Shown: piece after piece, positions 30,695 to 38,661 of the stretch
Layout of the letters: every line of letters starts with the position of its first letter
How positions within the stretch are numbered: the stretch's first letter is position 1
DNA from: Thermococcus chitonophagus
Lineage (GTDB): Archaea > Methanobacteriota_B > Thermococci > Thermococcales > Thermococcaceae
DNA: 64,000 nucleotides
NCBI RefSeq assembly: GCF_002214605.1
Contig: NZ_CP015193.1
Location: 1,034,978-1,098,977, forward strand
Reading direction: 5' to 3'
Made by a program: the position numbers and the translations under genes
The notes under the pieces: generated by a model
Told to the model about the DNA's origin: nothing
Database searches by the model: none
The model's input: the letters and a program-made list of their open reading frames with translations, nothing else

Positions 30695-31135
30695 ATGAGA
30701 ACGCTAATAGTTGCACTTGGAAATGAGGTCATGGGTGACGATGGAGTAGGGATAAAGATAGGCAGGGTACTAAGGGGAAAGGGCTACAGGGTAGAAGAGC
30801 TGGGAACCGACATTTTCTCACTTCAGAGGGTTTACCAGGGAGAAGAAAAGATCATAATTATCGATGCAGTTCTCTCAGAAAATCCCGGAGAGGTCATCCA
30901 TCTCAGAGGGGAGGAGGTGTTCTCAAGATTGAAGGCGGAAATCAGGAGCGCCCACTTTATGGGTGCCATAGAAGGGCTTAAGCTTTTAATGGCCCTTGAT
31001 GAAAGGCTGAGGAAGGCTGAGATACACTTCGTTGGGATAACGATTAAGGAGATAAAGCTTGGCCTTGAACTCAGTGAAAGCGTAAAGAGGGCTATTCCAA
31101 GGGCGGTAAAACTCGTGGAGGAGATAGCGGGATGA
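30695..31135 (+). CDS. Hydrogenase maturation endopeptidase (HycI/HyaD family)
   Basis: A 146-residue protease of family M52 (A31), which trims the C-terminus of a NiFe hydrogenase large subunit after nickel insertion. The metal-binding motif GNEVMGDDGVG is at the N-terminus, an Asp in IIIIDAVLS follows, and the histidine of RSAHFMGA completes the set. The frame is open from 30641, but the TATA box at 30665 makes ATG 30695 the leaderless start. No hydrogenase genes are in the window, so the target enzyme is encoded elsewhere. It overlaps the next gene by four bases. Confidence 0.85.
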   Translation: MRTLIVALGNEVMGDDGVGIKIGRVLRGKGYRVEELGTDIFSLQRVYQGEEKIIIIDAVLSENPGEVIHLRGEEVFSRLKAEIRSAHFMGAIEGLKLLMALDERLRKAEIHFVGITIKEIKLGLELSESVKRAIPRAVKLVEEIAG

Positions 31136-31377
31136 ACTTCCTGATTCCACTAATCCTGGGGATCATCCTGGGATACCTGCTGAGAAACAAGATAAAGGTA
31201 AACACCGAAGTTTTAATGTCTGCATCCGTTGTAGCATTAGTGTTCCTTATGGGGATAAAAGCTGGAGAAGTCGAAGTTAGCGCGACAAAGGCCGTTCTTT
31301 ACTCTCTTACCTTAATGCTATTTGCTGTTGTCGGGAGCATTGGTGTAGCAAAGGTTTTGTGGAGGGAAATAAAGTGA
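31132..31377 (+). CDS. LysO-family transporter, N-terminal half encoded separately
   Basis: An 81-residue membrane protein with three hydrophobic segments, matching the first part of LysO (YbjE, DUF340), a lysine exporter in E. coli that is one protein of about 300 residues. The second part is the next gene. The stop codon overlaps the GTG of the next gene (GTGA), so both halves would be made in step and assemble in the membrane. The substrate here is not shown by the sequence. The start overlaps the maturation protease gene by four bases. Confidence 0.75.
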   Translation: MNFLIPLILGIILGYLLRNKIKVNTEVLMSASVVALVFLMGIKAGEVEVSATKAVLYSLTLMLFAVVGSIGVAKVLWREIK

Positions 31378-31967
31378 GATTTACAGTGGCCGTTATAGCT
31401 TCCCTAATAGCAGGATACACACTGGGAAAAATTGGGGTGAAGGCGGGGGAACTGTACGAGCTCGCCCTCTACCTCCTAATTTTCATCATAGGCCTTGACA
31501 TCGGGCTGCACGGTAGATGGGCCGAGATGAAGAAAAGCCTGAGCGTGAAGAGCCTGCTTCTCCCCCTAGCCACTTTAATTGGTTCTCTAATTGGGGGTGT
31601 CATTGGAGGAATCATTTTAAATATCCCTCTAAAATGGGCTATTCCAGTTGTTGCTGGAGTTGGGTGGTACTCCCTTACTGGTCCCATCTTGGCCCAGTAC
31701 TCAGCCTTCTATGGCATCATAGGATTTCTCGCCAATTTCCTCAGGGAAGTATTTACCGTGATCTTGTATCCATTCTTCGCTAATACGTTTGGCAAGGAGC
31801 CTTCAATCTCTATTGGCGGAGCAACAACGATGGATTCAACTCTTCCCATAATCGTTAAGTTCGGTGGGAAGGAGATAACTATGATTGCTTTCATCCATGG
31901 TTTTATACTGTCTCTCTTAGTCCCCGTTATTGTCCCGTTCCTCGCCTCAATTGCGGCTGGTGGATAA
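31374..31967 (+). CDS. LysO-family transporter, C-terminal half
   Basis: A 197-residue membrane protein of about six helices. The family signature is clear: GVGWYSLTGPILAQYS, then GFLANFLREVFTVILYPF and the GGATTMDSTLPIIVKFGG segment. I start at GTG 31374, seven bases after GGAGGG and overlapping the stop of the first half; a GTG at 31359 is the alternative. A fused LysO has the same order of segments, so this is a split gene rather than a truncated one. Confidence 0.82.
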   Translation: MRFTVAVIASLIAGYTLGKIGVKAGELYELALYLLIFIIGLDIGLHGRWAEMKKSLSVKSLLLPLATLIGSLIGGVIGGIILNIPLKWAIPVVAGVGWYSLTGPILAQYSAFYGIIGFLANFLREVFTVILYPFFANTFGKEPSISIGGATTMDSTLPIIVKFGGKEITMIAFIHGFILSLLVPVIVPFLASIAAGG

Positions 31968-31968
31968 A

Positions 31969-32910
31969 ATGAGGAAAGTAGCAGTAATTGTATTGTTGAT
32001 CCTCTTTATTTCCCCAGGATGCCTCAACAGGAAAGCTGAGGTCACAGAGACCACTAATGGGCCCCAGGAATGTCTAACATCAAATCTAACCCTCGCTTTA
32101 GCCTGTTACATCTCTCAAGATTGGAGTCTTTTAACAAATCTTTCAGTAAAATTCAAGAACGAAAGCCTTGAATGGACAATTTGGAACATTCTCAAATGGG
32201 AGGAGGAAAATTTTAGATACGATGATTTCAAGAATTCGAGCATCATACTAAGGCCCTCGGAATTTTTAAAGATTAGAAAAGGAGTCTGTACTGACTACAC
32301 CGTCCTTACGGCAGGAATTCTTCTGGCACTAAATGTGACTCCGGTTTACGTTTTGATAATCCATTTTTCAGAGACACCAACGCTACACTCTGCTGTTGCA
32401 GTAGAGGTCGGTAACTACACTTTCATACTCGATCAAAAGCTTCCCCCGCGCGATTTGGGGAGCTACTTAGAAGGCTTTGCCTATAATGGTAAGACTATAA
32501 CGTTTGCAGAAGTTTACTTGCTTAACACCCCAGGGAACGTATCTTATGTGGGCATCTGGGGAGTTGACAAGTTTAGAGAGAACGATTATACCCCCACCTA
32601 CTACGATGCCTTCAAGCTGAGTAGGGAAATAGCAAAAATATTCAGAAGGAAAACAGGTCTCTTCCCCAGAGAGGAGTTAAGAGTTACGATACCCCAAGGA
32701 TTCCTAGAAAGAAAGGTGTGGGTGTTCAGGTTTAAAATGCTCAAGATATCTTACAATCCCCTATTCCTCCAGCAGTACGCCACAATGCTCGCCGAGACTA
32801 TTATGGAGGATAGTGAAGTGAGTAAAGACCTCCAAACCTACAAGGCGTTCTGGACGTACGCGTACTGGGAGGGGGATGACCTCGTAGTTAAGCTTTTCTT
32901 GGCTAAGTGA
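31969..32910 (+). CDS. Lipoprotein with transglutaminase-like cysteine protease fold
   Basis: A 313-residue exported protein. The N-terminus has a signal peptide ending FISPGC, resembling a lipobox, so a lipid-anchored surface location is likely. The middle has a transglutaminase-like triad: Cys in RKGVCTDYT, His in TLHSAVAVEV and Asp in TFILDQKLPP. The C-terminal third is unassigned. Transglutaminase-like domains in archaea are mostly proteases or peptidoglycan-type amidases; the substrate here is unknown. ATG 31969 follows the previous stop at once, so it is in the same operon. Confidence 0.68.
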   Translation: MRKVAVIVLLILFISPGCLNRKAEVTETTNGPQECLTSNLTLALACYISQDWSLLTNLSVKFKNESLEWTIWNILKWEEENFRYDDFKNSSIILRPSEFLKIRKGVCTDYTVLTAGILLALNVTPVYVLIIHFSETPTLHSAVAVEVGNYTFILDQKLPPRDLGSYLEGFAYNGKTITFAEVYLLNTPGNVSYVGIWGVDKFRENDYTPTYYDAFKLSREIAKIFRRKTGLFPREELRVTIPQGFLERKVWVFRFKMLKISYNPLFLQQYATMLAETIMEDSEVSKDLQTYKAFWTYAYWEGDDLVVKLFLAK

Positions 32911-32930
32911 ACCATTTATTCGGTGATGAT

Positions 32931-33446
32931 ATGAAAGTTACGACGAAGGTCGGGGATAAGGGAACCACGAGGCTTTTTGGAGGAGATGAAGTTTGGAAAG
33001 ACTCTCCAATAACTGAAGCCAACGGGAGTATAGATGAGCTAACGAGCTTCTTGGGGGAAGCGAGGCATTATGTCAACGAACAAGTTAGGGAGATACTGGA
33101 TAAAGTTCAGGCCCATCTATACAGGATAATGGGGGAGCTAGGTAGCAAAGGTCAATTTAAAGGCGTTGGAAGGGAGGAGATCGAGTGGCTTGAAAGCCTT
33201 ATAAGGGATTATGAAGGAAGAATAGAACTGAGAAGCTTTGTTCTTCCGGGAGGAACGCTGGCGAGTGCCAAGCTTGATGTGTGTAGAACCATAGCGAGAA
33301 GGGCAGAGAGAAGGGTTGCGACCGTTCTCAGGGAATATGGAATTGGGAGATGGGCCTTGATTTACTTGAACAGGTTAAGCGACCTCCTGTTCCTTCTGGC
33401 TAGGGATATTGAGAGGAAAGAAGGAAAGCTGAGGGAGGCAAAATGA
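32931..33446 (+). CDS. ATP:cob(I)alamin adenosyltransferase (PduO type)
   Basis: A 171-residue enzyme that transfers the adenosyl group of ATP to cob(I)alamin to give coenzyme B12. The N-terminal ATP-binding segment [14 protein letters not shown] and the C-terminal [12 protein letters not shown] motif are both diagnostic, followed by [23 protein letters not shown] precedes ATG 32931 directly; the frame is open earlier but without a ribosome site. Pyrococcus has a B12-dependent ribonucleotide reductase, a likely user of the cofactor. Its stop overlaps the start of the racemase gene by four bases. Confidence 0.92.
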   Translation: MKVTTKVGDKGTTRLFGGDEVWKDSPITEANGSIDELTSFLGEARHYVNEQVREILDKVQAHLYRIMGELGSKGQFKGVGREEIEWLESLIRDYEGRIELRSFVLPGGTLASAKLDVCRTIARRAERRVATVLREYGIGRWALIYLNRLSDLLFLLARDIERKEGKLREAK

Positions 33447-34123
33447 AAGTTATAGGAATACTGGGCGGAATGGGCCCCCTTGCAACGGTTGAGCTCTTCA
33501 GGAGGATAGTTGAAAAAACCCCTGCAAAGAGGGATCAGGACCATCCCAGGATAATAATCTATAATAATCCCCAAATACCTGACAGGACTGCTTTTATCCT
33601 GGGGAAAGGAGAAGATCCAAGACCGCAACTTATTTGGACTGCAAAAAGGCTCGAGGAGTGTGGAGCAGATTTTATAATAATGCCGTGCAATACCGCACAC
33701 GCATTCATCGAGGACATACAAAGAGAGATAGGGATACCAATTATTAGCATGGTGGAGGAGACCGCAAGGAGGCTTAGTGAGATTAGATGCAGAAAAGCTG
33801 GACTTATTGCAACAACGGGAACGATAGTGAGTAGGGTTTACCACAAAGCCCTAGAGAGGTATGGAATTGAAGTTATTCTACCCGAAAACCAAGAGGAAGT
33901 TATGAGAGGAATATACGAAGGCGTCAAGGCCGGAAATTTAAAGCTTGGGAGGGAGATACTGCTTAACGTAGCTAAGGAGCTGGAGAGAAAAGGCGCAGAC
34001 TGCATAATAGCGGGATGCACAGAGGTTAGTGTTGTTTTGAGGCAGGACGACCTAAAAGCCAAGTTAATTGATCCTATGGACGTTATCGCAGAAGTAGCCG
34101 TTAAATTAGCACTCCATGATTAA
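33443..34123 (+). CDS. Aspartate/glutamate racemase family protein
   Basis: A 226-residue cofactor-independent racemase of the aspartate racemase group. The two catalytic cysteines are seen in [10 protein letters not shown] and IAGCTEVS, in pseudo-symmetric halves, with the N-terminal [15 protein letters not shown] loop. Pyrococcus aspartate racemase structures have the same layout. Start at ATG 33443 overlaps the adenosyltransferase stop. The convergent tRNA-Trp gene ends 10 bases after the stop. Substrate preference (Asp or Glu) is not read directly. Confidence 0.88.
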   Translation: MKVIGILGGMGPLATVELFRRIVEKTPAKRDQDHPRIIIYNNPQIPDRTAFILGKGEDPRPQLIWTAKRLEECGADFIIMPCNTAHAFIEDIQREIGIPIISMVEETARRLSEIRCRKAGLIATTGTIVSRVYHKALERYGIEVILPENQEEVMRGIYEGVKAGNLKLGREILLNVAKELERKGADCIIAGCTEVSVVLRQDDLKAKLIDPMDVIAEVAVKLALHD

Positions 34124-34132
34124 GGAAGTAAA

Positions 34133-34281
34133 TGGTGGGGGCGCGGGGATTTGAACCCCGGTCCGCGGGTTTCTCCGGCCCTCGGGGCTCCAAAGGTTCA
34201 TCACGCCCCGAGGTCAGCAAACCCGCCTGTCCTCATGGCCTCTGGAGCCCGCGATGATGGACCAGGCTACACCACGCCCCC
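34133..34281 (-). tRNA. tRNA-Trp (CCA) with a 71-base intron
   Basis: Minus strand: acceptor GGGGGCG starts at 34281, exon 1 ends at position 37 (34242), exon 2 runs 34170-34133 with encoded CCA. Anticodon CCA lies at 34245-34243. The exon-intron junctions form a textbook bulge-helix-bulge: CTCC pairs with GGAG, flanked by three-base bulges AGA and AAA, which fixes the splice points between positions 37 and 38. Mature length is 78 with CCA. Confidence 0.95.
34171..34241 (-). ncRNA. tRNA-Trp intron acting as box C/D methylation guide
   Basis: The intron contains ATGAGGA (box C), CTGA (D'), GTGATGA (C') and CCGA (D) in order. The segment before D' (GCGGGTTT) is complementary to AAACCCGC of exon 2 and by the five-base rule points to C39. 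The segment before D (TGGAGCC) is complementary to GGCTCCA around the anticodon and points to C34. This is the dual-guide arrangement known for euryarchaeal tRNA-Trp introns. Confidence 0.85.
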
Positions 34282-34307
34282 ACTCGATTAAGCTTTAGCA
34301 CCCGATG

Positions 34308-34319
34308 AGCTTATAAGCT
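34308..34319. promoter_or_regulatory. Palindromic TATA region shared by tRNA-Trp and the MFS gene
   Basis: AGCTTATAAGCT is its own reverse complement. Its centre lies 32 bases from the tRNA-Trp 5' end on the minus strand; on the plus strand it predicts a start near 34340, 25 bases before the MFS ATG. One element could serve both directions. Confidence 0.5.
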
Positions 34320-34364
34320 TTACCCCTATATGGTTCTCGGTTAAACGTTTAGAAGGTGGTTATA

Positions 34365-35597
34365 ATGAAGCCCAGGAAAGCAGCGACACTCCAGGGAATA
34401 AACGAAAAAGCAAGAAAAGTTCGAAAGAAAAGCATAACAAGGAGAAACATACTTTTCTTCGCCATAGCAATGTTCTTTGCCAATTTGTCTTGGGGAATAG
34501 CGTTCCCCTACCTCACAGTGTACATGAAGATGATCGGAGGTACGGTGTTCCTTGTTGGAATGCTCAGCGTTGTCTTCAATGTAACATCAACAGTTTTCCA
34601 GTATCCCTTCGGCTACCTCTCAGACAGGGTAGGAAAGAGGAAGCCCTTTATAGCCTTAGGAATACTCTCATCCGCAACAACTTATGCTATAATAGCTTTT
34701 ATAACGACTCCACTCCTCTTACTTGGATTTAGAGCCATGCAGGGGGCTCTAAGTGCTTCCATGGCTCCGGCTCACTCAGCATTGATCTCGGAACTCTCAA
34801 CAAAGGTAGGCTCTGCTTTTGGTTTCTTCAGCTTTGTCGAAAACATGGGGTACATGGCCGGCAACTTCTTGGGGAGTTATATAGTGAAGAGCATGGACGT
34901 TAGGAGCGCCTTCTTTATAGCTTCCGCATTTTCCCTGCTCTCAATACTGTTTCTTATACCAATAAAGGAGAGGGAGAGGCCGAGAAGGAGAACTGGTAAA
35001 TTAATAATAGTGCAGGAGGGAAGAGAATCTGAAAGGGCTGAGCTGACGAAATTAGCGTTCAAAAGGCTGATGAGAGGAAAGCTTGGACTGTTCTATCTCT
35101 CAGTATTTTTAGCGATGATAGCTTCTGGCGAGGTATACTCAACGGTCTCCGTGTACTTTCAGGAGAAGTTTGGGGAGGAGTTCGTTGGCCTATTCTTTGG
35201 GATTGACTCCCTAGCTGCAGCTTTAAGCTCCCTCGCAATTGGGAGATTAATAGACAAGTACGGAGAAGGGTTGTTTTACAAGATCTCAATAGTTGGTTAT
35301 ATTTTCACGTTCCTGGGGTATGCTTGGGCGAATTCTGTTGAATTAATGACCCTTGTATGCGTAATTTCTGGAATAAAGTGGGCGATGATAATAAGCTCCT
35401 CCTCGACTTACGTGGCCAAAAGAGTTCCCTCAACTGAGAGGGGCCAGGGAATGGGTCTGCTCAACACCATGATGAGCCTTGGCTGGGTAGTTGGGCCCTT
35501 ACTGGGTGGATACCTGGCAGATATAAGCTTCGAGCTAATGTTGTACTCAACGGCAGTTCCGCTAATCTTAGCTTTGATACTAGTCTTAAAGGCTTAG
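34365..35597 (+). CDS. Major facilitator superfamily transporter
   Basis: A 410-residue membrane protein with about twelve helices in two halves. The MFS signature between helices 2 and 3 is GYLSDRVGKRKPF, and a related motif GRLIDKYGEGLFYK lies at the same place in the second half. The first 28 residues are basic and cytoplasmic. ATG 34365 has AAGGTGGT four bases upstream. The substrate cannot be told from the sequence; drug or sugar efflux are common for this group. Its end overlaps the convergent gins15 gene by 12 bases. Confidence 0.85.
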   Translation: MKPRKAATLQGINEKARKVRKKSITRRNILFFAIAMFFANLSWGIAFPYLTVYMKMIGGTVFLVGMLSVVFNVTSTVFQYPFGYLSDRVGKRKPFIALGILSSATTYAIIAFITTPLLLLGFRAMQGALSASMAPAHSALISELSTKVGSAFGFFSFVENMGYMAGNFLGSYIVKSMDVRSAFFIASAFSLLSILFLIPIKERERPRRRTGKLIIVQEGRESERAELTKLAFKRLMRGKLGLFYLSVFLAMIASGEVYSTVSVYFQEKFGEEFVGLFFGIDSLAAALSSLAIGRLIDKYGEGLFYKISIVGYIFTFLGYAWANSVELMTLVCVISGIKWAMIISSSSTYVAKRVPSTERGQGMGLLNTMMSLGWVVGPLLGGYLADISFELMLYSTAVPLILALILVLKA

Positions 35598-36149
35598 AGT
35601 TATCCTCTCAGCAACTTCTCTTTTTACTAGAACGTTTCCAAGGGACCTAGGAAGGCTAACTAGATCTCCTGCTTTAAAAGGCCCGTACTCCTTAAGCTCC
35701 TCGTCTATGATCCTGGGTATGTCGACCTTTATCAGGTAGAGATCAACAAAAGTCGGTCTTACCTGCTTTTCTTCAATGACTTCCTCAGTTTCCTTTATCT
35801 CAACTTCTCCCTCAAGGGGAAGAGGTTCCCCGTTTATAAAAGCAGATATTATCGCAAATATCTTTTTCTCATCGCCAACCAGGTTCCTGGGAACCCCCTC
35901 AAATGCCATATCAACTATCTTATGTAGCCTTATCTTTAGTATCTCCCTAACTATCTGCTGGAGCAGATAAAGCTGTGCTAAGTAAAGCCTCTTTTCTATG
36001 TCCTCCCCTCTCTCCTCGTGTCTCTCAGCGTTTATCTCAAGGGCCTTCCTAAAGCTCGCCAAATCCCTATAAAACTCCTCATCTATCTCGGTAAGCTCAT
36101 CGGAGGAAAGTTCTCTTTCGAGGAGCTTTCTGAGAACTTCGATATCCAT
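35586..36149 (-). CDS. GINS complex subunit Gins15
   Basis: A 187-residue replication protein. Archaeal GINS (Gins15 and Gins23 in Thermococcales) joins the MCM helicase and primase/polymerase at the fork. The protein has the helical A-domain at the N-terminus (IEVLRKLLERELSSDELTEI, YLAQLYLLQQIVREILKIR) and a small beta-rich B-domain at the C-terminus (VDIPRIIDEELKEYGPF and onward), the domain order of Sld5/Psf1-type subunits. AGGTG upstream of ATG 36149. It lies 32 bases after PCNA on the same strand, the gene order known in Pyrococcus. Confidence 0.85.
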   Translation of the reverse strand: MDIEVLRKLLERELSSDELTEIDEEFYRDLASFRKALEINAERHEERGEDIEKRLYLAQLYLLQQIVREILKIRLHKIVDMAFEGVPRNLVGDEKKIFAIISAFINGEPLPLEGEVEIKETEEVIEEKQVRPTFVDLYLIKVDIPRIIDEELKEYGPFKAGDLVSLPRSLGNVLVKREVAERITLSL

Positions 36150-36181
36150 AAGCAACACCTAGAAATGAAAGAGAGAAGAGA

Positions 36182-36931
36182 TCACTCCTCAACCCTTGGT
36201 GCCAGCAGGAATATCAGCCTACCCTCATCCCTAATGTAATACTCCATCTGCATTGGCATCTCGTTGCCGAACTTTATTGTTACTTCATCGGCCTTTCCGA
36301 TTCCCTTGACCATGTCTGCTAGGTAACTAACACCATAGGCGCTCTTGGTTTCCTCTTGAACTTCTAAGTCAAGCAACCCCTCATCTTCGAGCGTAAGCTT
36401 TATCTCAACTTCTTGGGTTTCCCCCTCTGCTCTCATTATGAACTCATTCTCCTTAGCTATGAACTTGAGGCTGTCGCTTACAAGGGATGCATCCTTGACG
36501 GCTTCCTTGAGGACTTCTCCCAAAACTACGACCTTTGCCGTGAATGGGAGATCTGGTAAGTCGACCTCTATCTCCTCAACATCGATGAGCGGGAGCCTAA
36601 AGGTCCTAGTTGCGGTTCCCTGTAGGCTTATCTCGAGGAAGTTCTCCTCTCCCTTCTTAAGAATTAGGGTGTCCTTGGCTTTTCCTCTCTTGAGAACCTT
36701 CTTAAGGTGATCCATGTTTACACCAATTGTCTCTTCTCCATCGACCTCATACTTGCTGAAAATGCTTGCGGGGAGGTTAAGGTCAATTAGAACTACCCTA
36801 CTTGGATCCATTGCCCTCATGCTTATTCCTTCTTCCGTAACCTTAAACGCAGCTTCATCTATGAGCCTGCTTGCCGTCTCTATGAGCTGGGCGAACTCTT
36901 TAGCCCCCTCAAAGACTATTTCAAATGGCAT
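36182..36931 (-). CDS. pcn: DNA polymerase sliding clamp (PCNA)
   Basis: A 249-residue clamp that forms a ring around DNA and tethers polymerase, ligase and nucleases. The sequence starts MPFEIVFEGAKEFAQLIETA, has the interdomain connecting loop around residues 118-134 with IDVEEIEVDLPDLPF, and ends LIFLLAPRVEE, the clamp C-terminus. Two ATG codons stand together; the second has the better spacing from GGAGGTG. It differs from the P. furiosus protein at several positions I remember (for example ETASRL against DTASKL). It overlaps the small upstream gene by 11 bases. Confidence 0.97.
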   Translation of the reverse strand: MPFEIVFEGAKEFAQLIETASRLIDEAAFKVTEEGISMRAMDPSRVVLIDLNLPASIFSKYEVDGEETIGVNMDHLKKVLKRGKAKDTLILKKGEENFLEISLQGTATRTFRLPLIDVEEIEVDLPDLPFTAKVVVLGEVLKEAVKDASLVSDSLKFIAKENEFIMRAEGETQEVEIKLTLEDEGLLDLEVQEETKSAYGVSYLADMVKGIGKADEVTIKFGNEMPMQMEYYIRDEGRLIFLLAPRVEE

Positions 36932-37100
36932 CATCCTGCACCTCCTTCAGAATATTAAGCATGAGTCTAACCCTTTCTTTACCTCTCCATAGATAAGTCT
37001 TTCCGTTGTCCATATCAGGTATCCTTTTATATGCCTCCTCCAAATCTTTTAAGGCCCTCTCAGCCAACCTCCTAAGGACTTCTACTCGTAGCTCCTCCAT
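36921..37100 (-). CDS. Small helical protein between TFS and PCNA
   Basis: A 59-residue protein that I do not recognise. It is highly charged and predicted to be two helices: MEELRVEVLRRLAERALKDL and a C-terminal RVRLMLNILKEVQDD. It overlaps the end of the tfs gene by 19 bases and the start of pcn by 11, which implies cotranscription and coupled translation of the three. ATG 37100 is chosen over upstream in-frame codons inside tfs. Its position suggests a transcription or replication link, without direct evidence. Confidence 0.6.
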   Translation of the reverse strand: MEELRVEVLRRLAERALKDLEEAYKRIPDMDNGKTYLWRGKERVRLMLNILKEVQDDAI

Positions 37101-37414
37101 ACGTAGCCACACCTTTTGCACTTATAGAAGATCGTGCTTGGCTCATCGCCTGCCCTAGTCTGTAGCTCCCACCACCAAGCTTCATGATAGCCACACTTGG
37201 GGCACGTGACCTTGGCGGTTGGAAGGGTGGAGAAGTCCTGCTCAACGACAATAACTCCCTCATCAGGCTTGTGCTTTACCTCCTCAGTTCTTCTGTAAGC
37301 TTTGGCATCCTCAGGATTTATTGGTTCTTCATAACCACACTTCCTACAAACGAAAACTCCTCTTTTCTTATCAGGAATCATGATACTCCCGCACTTGGGG
37401 CAGAACTTCACCAT
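37082..37414 (-). CDS. tfs: Transcription elongation factor TFS
   Basis: A 110-residue protein with two zinc ribbons. The N-terminal one (FCPKCGSIM and FVCRKCGYEE) resembles RPB9; the C-terminal one (VTCPKCGYHEAWWW and YKCKRCGYVWRSYE) is the TFIIS type, with the acidic hairpin RAGDEPST that reaches the polymerase active site and stimulates RNA cleavage in backtracked complexes. GGGGTGAG precedes ATG 37414. Length is usual for archaeal TFS. First gene of the tfs-small protein-pcn-gins15 unit. Confidence 0.93.
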   Translation of the reverse strand: MVKFCPKCGSIMIPDKKRGVFVCRKCGYEEPINPEDAKAYRRTEEVKHKPDEGVIVVEQDFSTLPTAKVTCPKCGYHEAWWWELQTRAGDEPSTIFYKCKRCGYVWRSYE

Positions 37415-37499
37415 TTTCTCACCCCCATATTAGCCGAGGGCAAGGTTAGGCCGTTCAAGATAAAAAGTTTGTTATCCCAAGGTGAGGTGGTGGTAGATC

Positions 37500-38150
37500 A
37501 TGAGAATCGAGGAAGTGATTAGGAAAGTCAAGGAAGTACTTGACGAAAAAGATTCACTGAGGGAAGAAGCCCTCCAAATCACTAGGGAGATAGTGAGACT
37601 GAGCGGAGATTCAATAAAGGCCATGCACAGAGGAGAACTCAAGACGGCCGAAGAAAGGCTTAGGAGGGCAGGAGAGCTCGTTTCTCTGCTGAGAGAGAAG
37701 TTAGGCAACCATCCTGACCTCTACTACACAGGTCATGTGCAAACAGCAAATCAAGAGTTCACTGAGGCAACACTGCTGTACCACTACTTGACGGATAAGA
37801 ATTTCCCTGGTTACGAAGATCTGGGCGTGCCACCCCAGGATTACATCCTGGGAGTCGGAGACTTTATCGGTGAGCTGAGGAGGTACTTCCTGATAAGTCT
37901 AATGGAAGGAGATATAGAGAGGGCTGAAGAAACGTATAGGTTTATGGAGGAAGTATATGAGGAGTTAATGACACTTGAGTATCCAAAGGGGCTTGTTAAC
38001 GTCAGGCAGAAGCAGGATCAAGCGAGGTATATACTTGAGAGAACGCTTGAAGACCTGACTAGGGCAAAGCTAAACATGAAGCTGGAGAGGAAGCTGGAGG
38101 AGGCCATTAATGTTGGAGAGAGTGGCAAAAGCTCAAGAGAAGCTGAGTAG
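37500..38150 (+). CDS. Archaeal translin-family protein
   Basis: A 216-residue all-helical protein matching the translin superfamily: long N-terminal helix with [19 protein letters not shown], then the conserved segment [20 protein letters not shown] and [17 protein letters not shown]. Eukaryotic translin and TRAX form an octamer that binds and cleaves RNA; archaeal versions are nucleases or single-strand binders with unproven targets. ATG 37500 follows a GGTGGTGG-rich site. The 3' end overlaps the endonuclease V gene by 41 bases. Confidence 0.82.
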   Translation: MRIEEVIRKVKEVLDEKDSLREEALQITREIVRLSGDSIKAMHRGELKTAEERLRRAGELVSLLREKLGNHPDLYYTGHVQTANQEFTEATLLYHYLTDKNFPGYEDLGVPPQDYILGVGDFIGELRRYFLISLMEGDIERAEETYRFMEEVYEELMTLEYPKGLVNVRQKQDQARYILERTLEDLTRAKLNMKLERKLEEAINVGESGKSSREAE

Positions 38151-38661
38151 TAAGGTTAGGGAAGTTCCCCTTGAAAAAATTGAAAGAATTGGGGCAGTTG
38201 ATGCTTCGTACAGGGAAAACCTAGCTAGGGTTGGTTTTGTTGTGTGCACTTATCCCGAGTGTGATGTTATAAAGATGAAAACTCTTGAGGTCGAAGTCAC
38301 ATTCCCATACATCCCCACATTTTTCTTTCTCCGGGAAACAAGGCCAATTCTAATGGCATCCAAAGGAGAGAATTTTGACGTGCTACTTGTAGAGGGACAT
38401 GGGAAAGCTCACCCCCGCAGATATGGGCTTGCTTCCCACATAGGGGTTGTCCTCCAGAAGCCAACGATAGGGGTCGCAAAGAAACTCTTAAAGGGAGCGC
38501 CCCCAGGAAGTTATGCGAAGGTCGGAAAGGTATACGTAAGCGTTGGGAATTTAGTAACCCTTGAAGATGCAATTGCAGTTGTTAGCCAAGTTCTTGACGA
38601 AACAGGCTATCCAAAACCCTTAAAATTAGCAGATAGATTGTCAAAGGGGAAGATAAAATGA
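38110..38661 (+). CDS. nfi: Endonuclease V
   Basis: A 183-residue enzyme that nicks DNA near deaminated adenine (hypoxanthine). The family segments are AVDASY (Asp31, first metal ligand), [15 protein letters not shown] (Glu76) and [19 protein letters not shown]. In the last motif most bacterial enzymes have DGHG; here the metal-binding Asp is replaced by Glu95. I believe Pyrococcus enzymes share this and are active, but the substitution is worth noting. GGAGGAGG lies before ATG 38110 inside the translin gene. The end overlaps ribK by four bases. Confidence 0.87.
   Translation: MLERVAKAQEKLSSKVREVPLEKIERIGAVDASYRENLARVGFVVCTYPECDVIKMKTLEVEVTFPYIPTFFFLRETRPILMASKGENFDVLLVEGHGKAHPRRYGLASHIGVVLQKPTIGVAKKLLKGAPPGSYAKVGKVYVSVGNLVTLEDAIAVVSQVLDETGYPKPLKLADRLSKGKIK

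Noticed and set aside
36182-36931. Assignment of the window to P. furiosus DSM 3638
   Set aside because: The PCNA sequence differs at several remembered positions. I can only support the genus.
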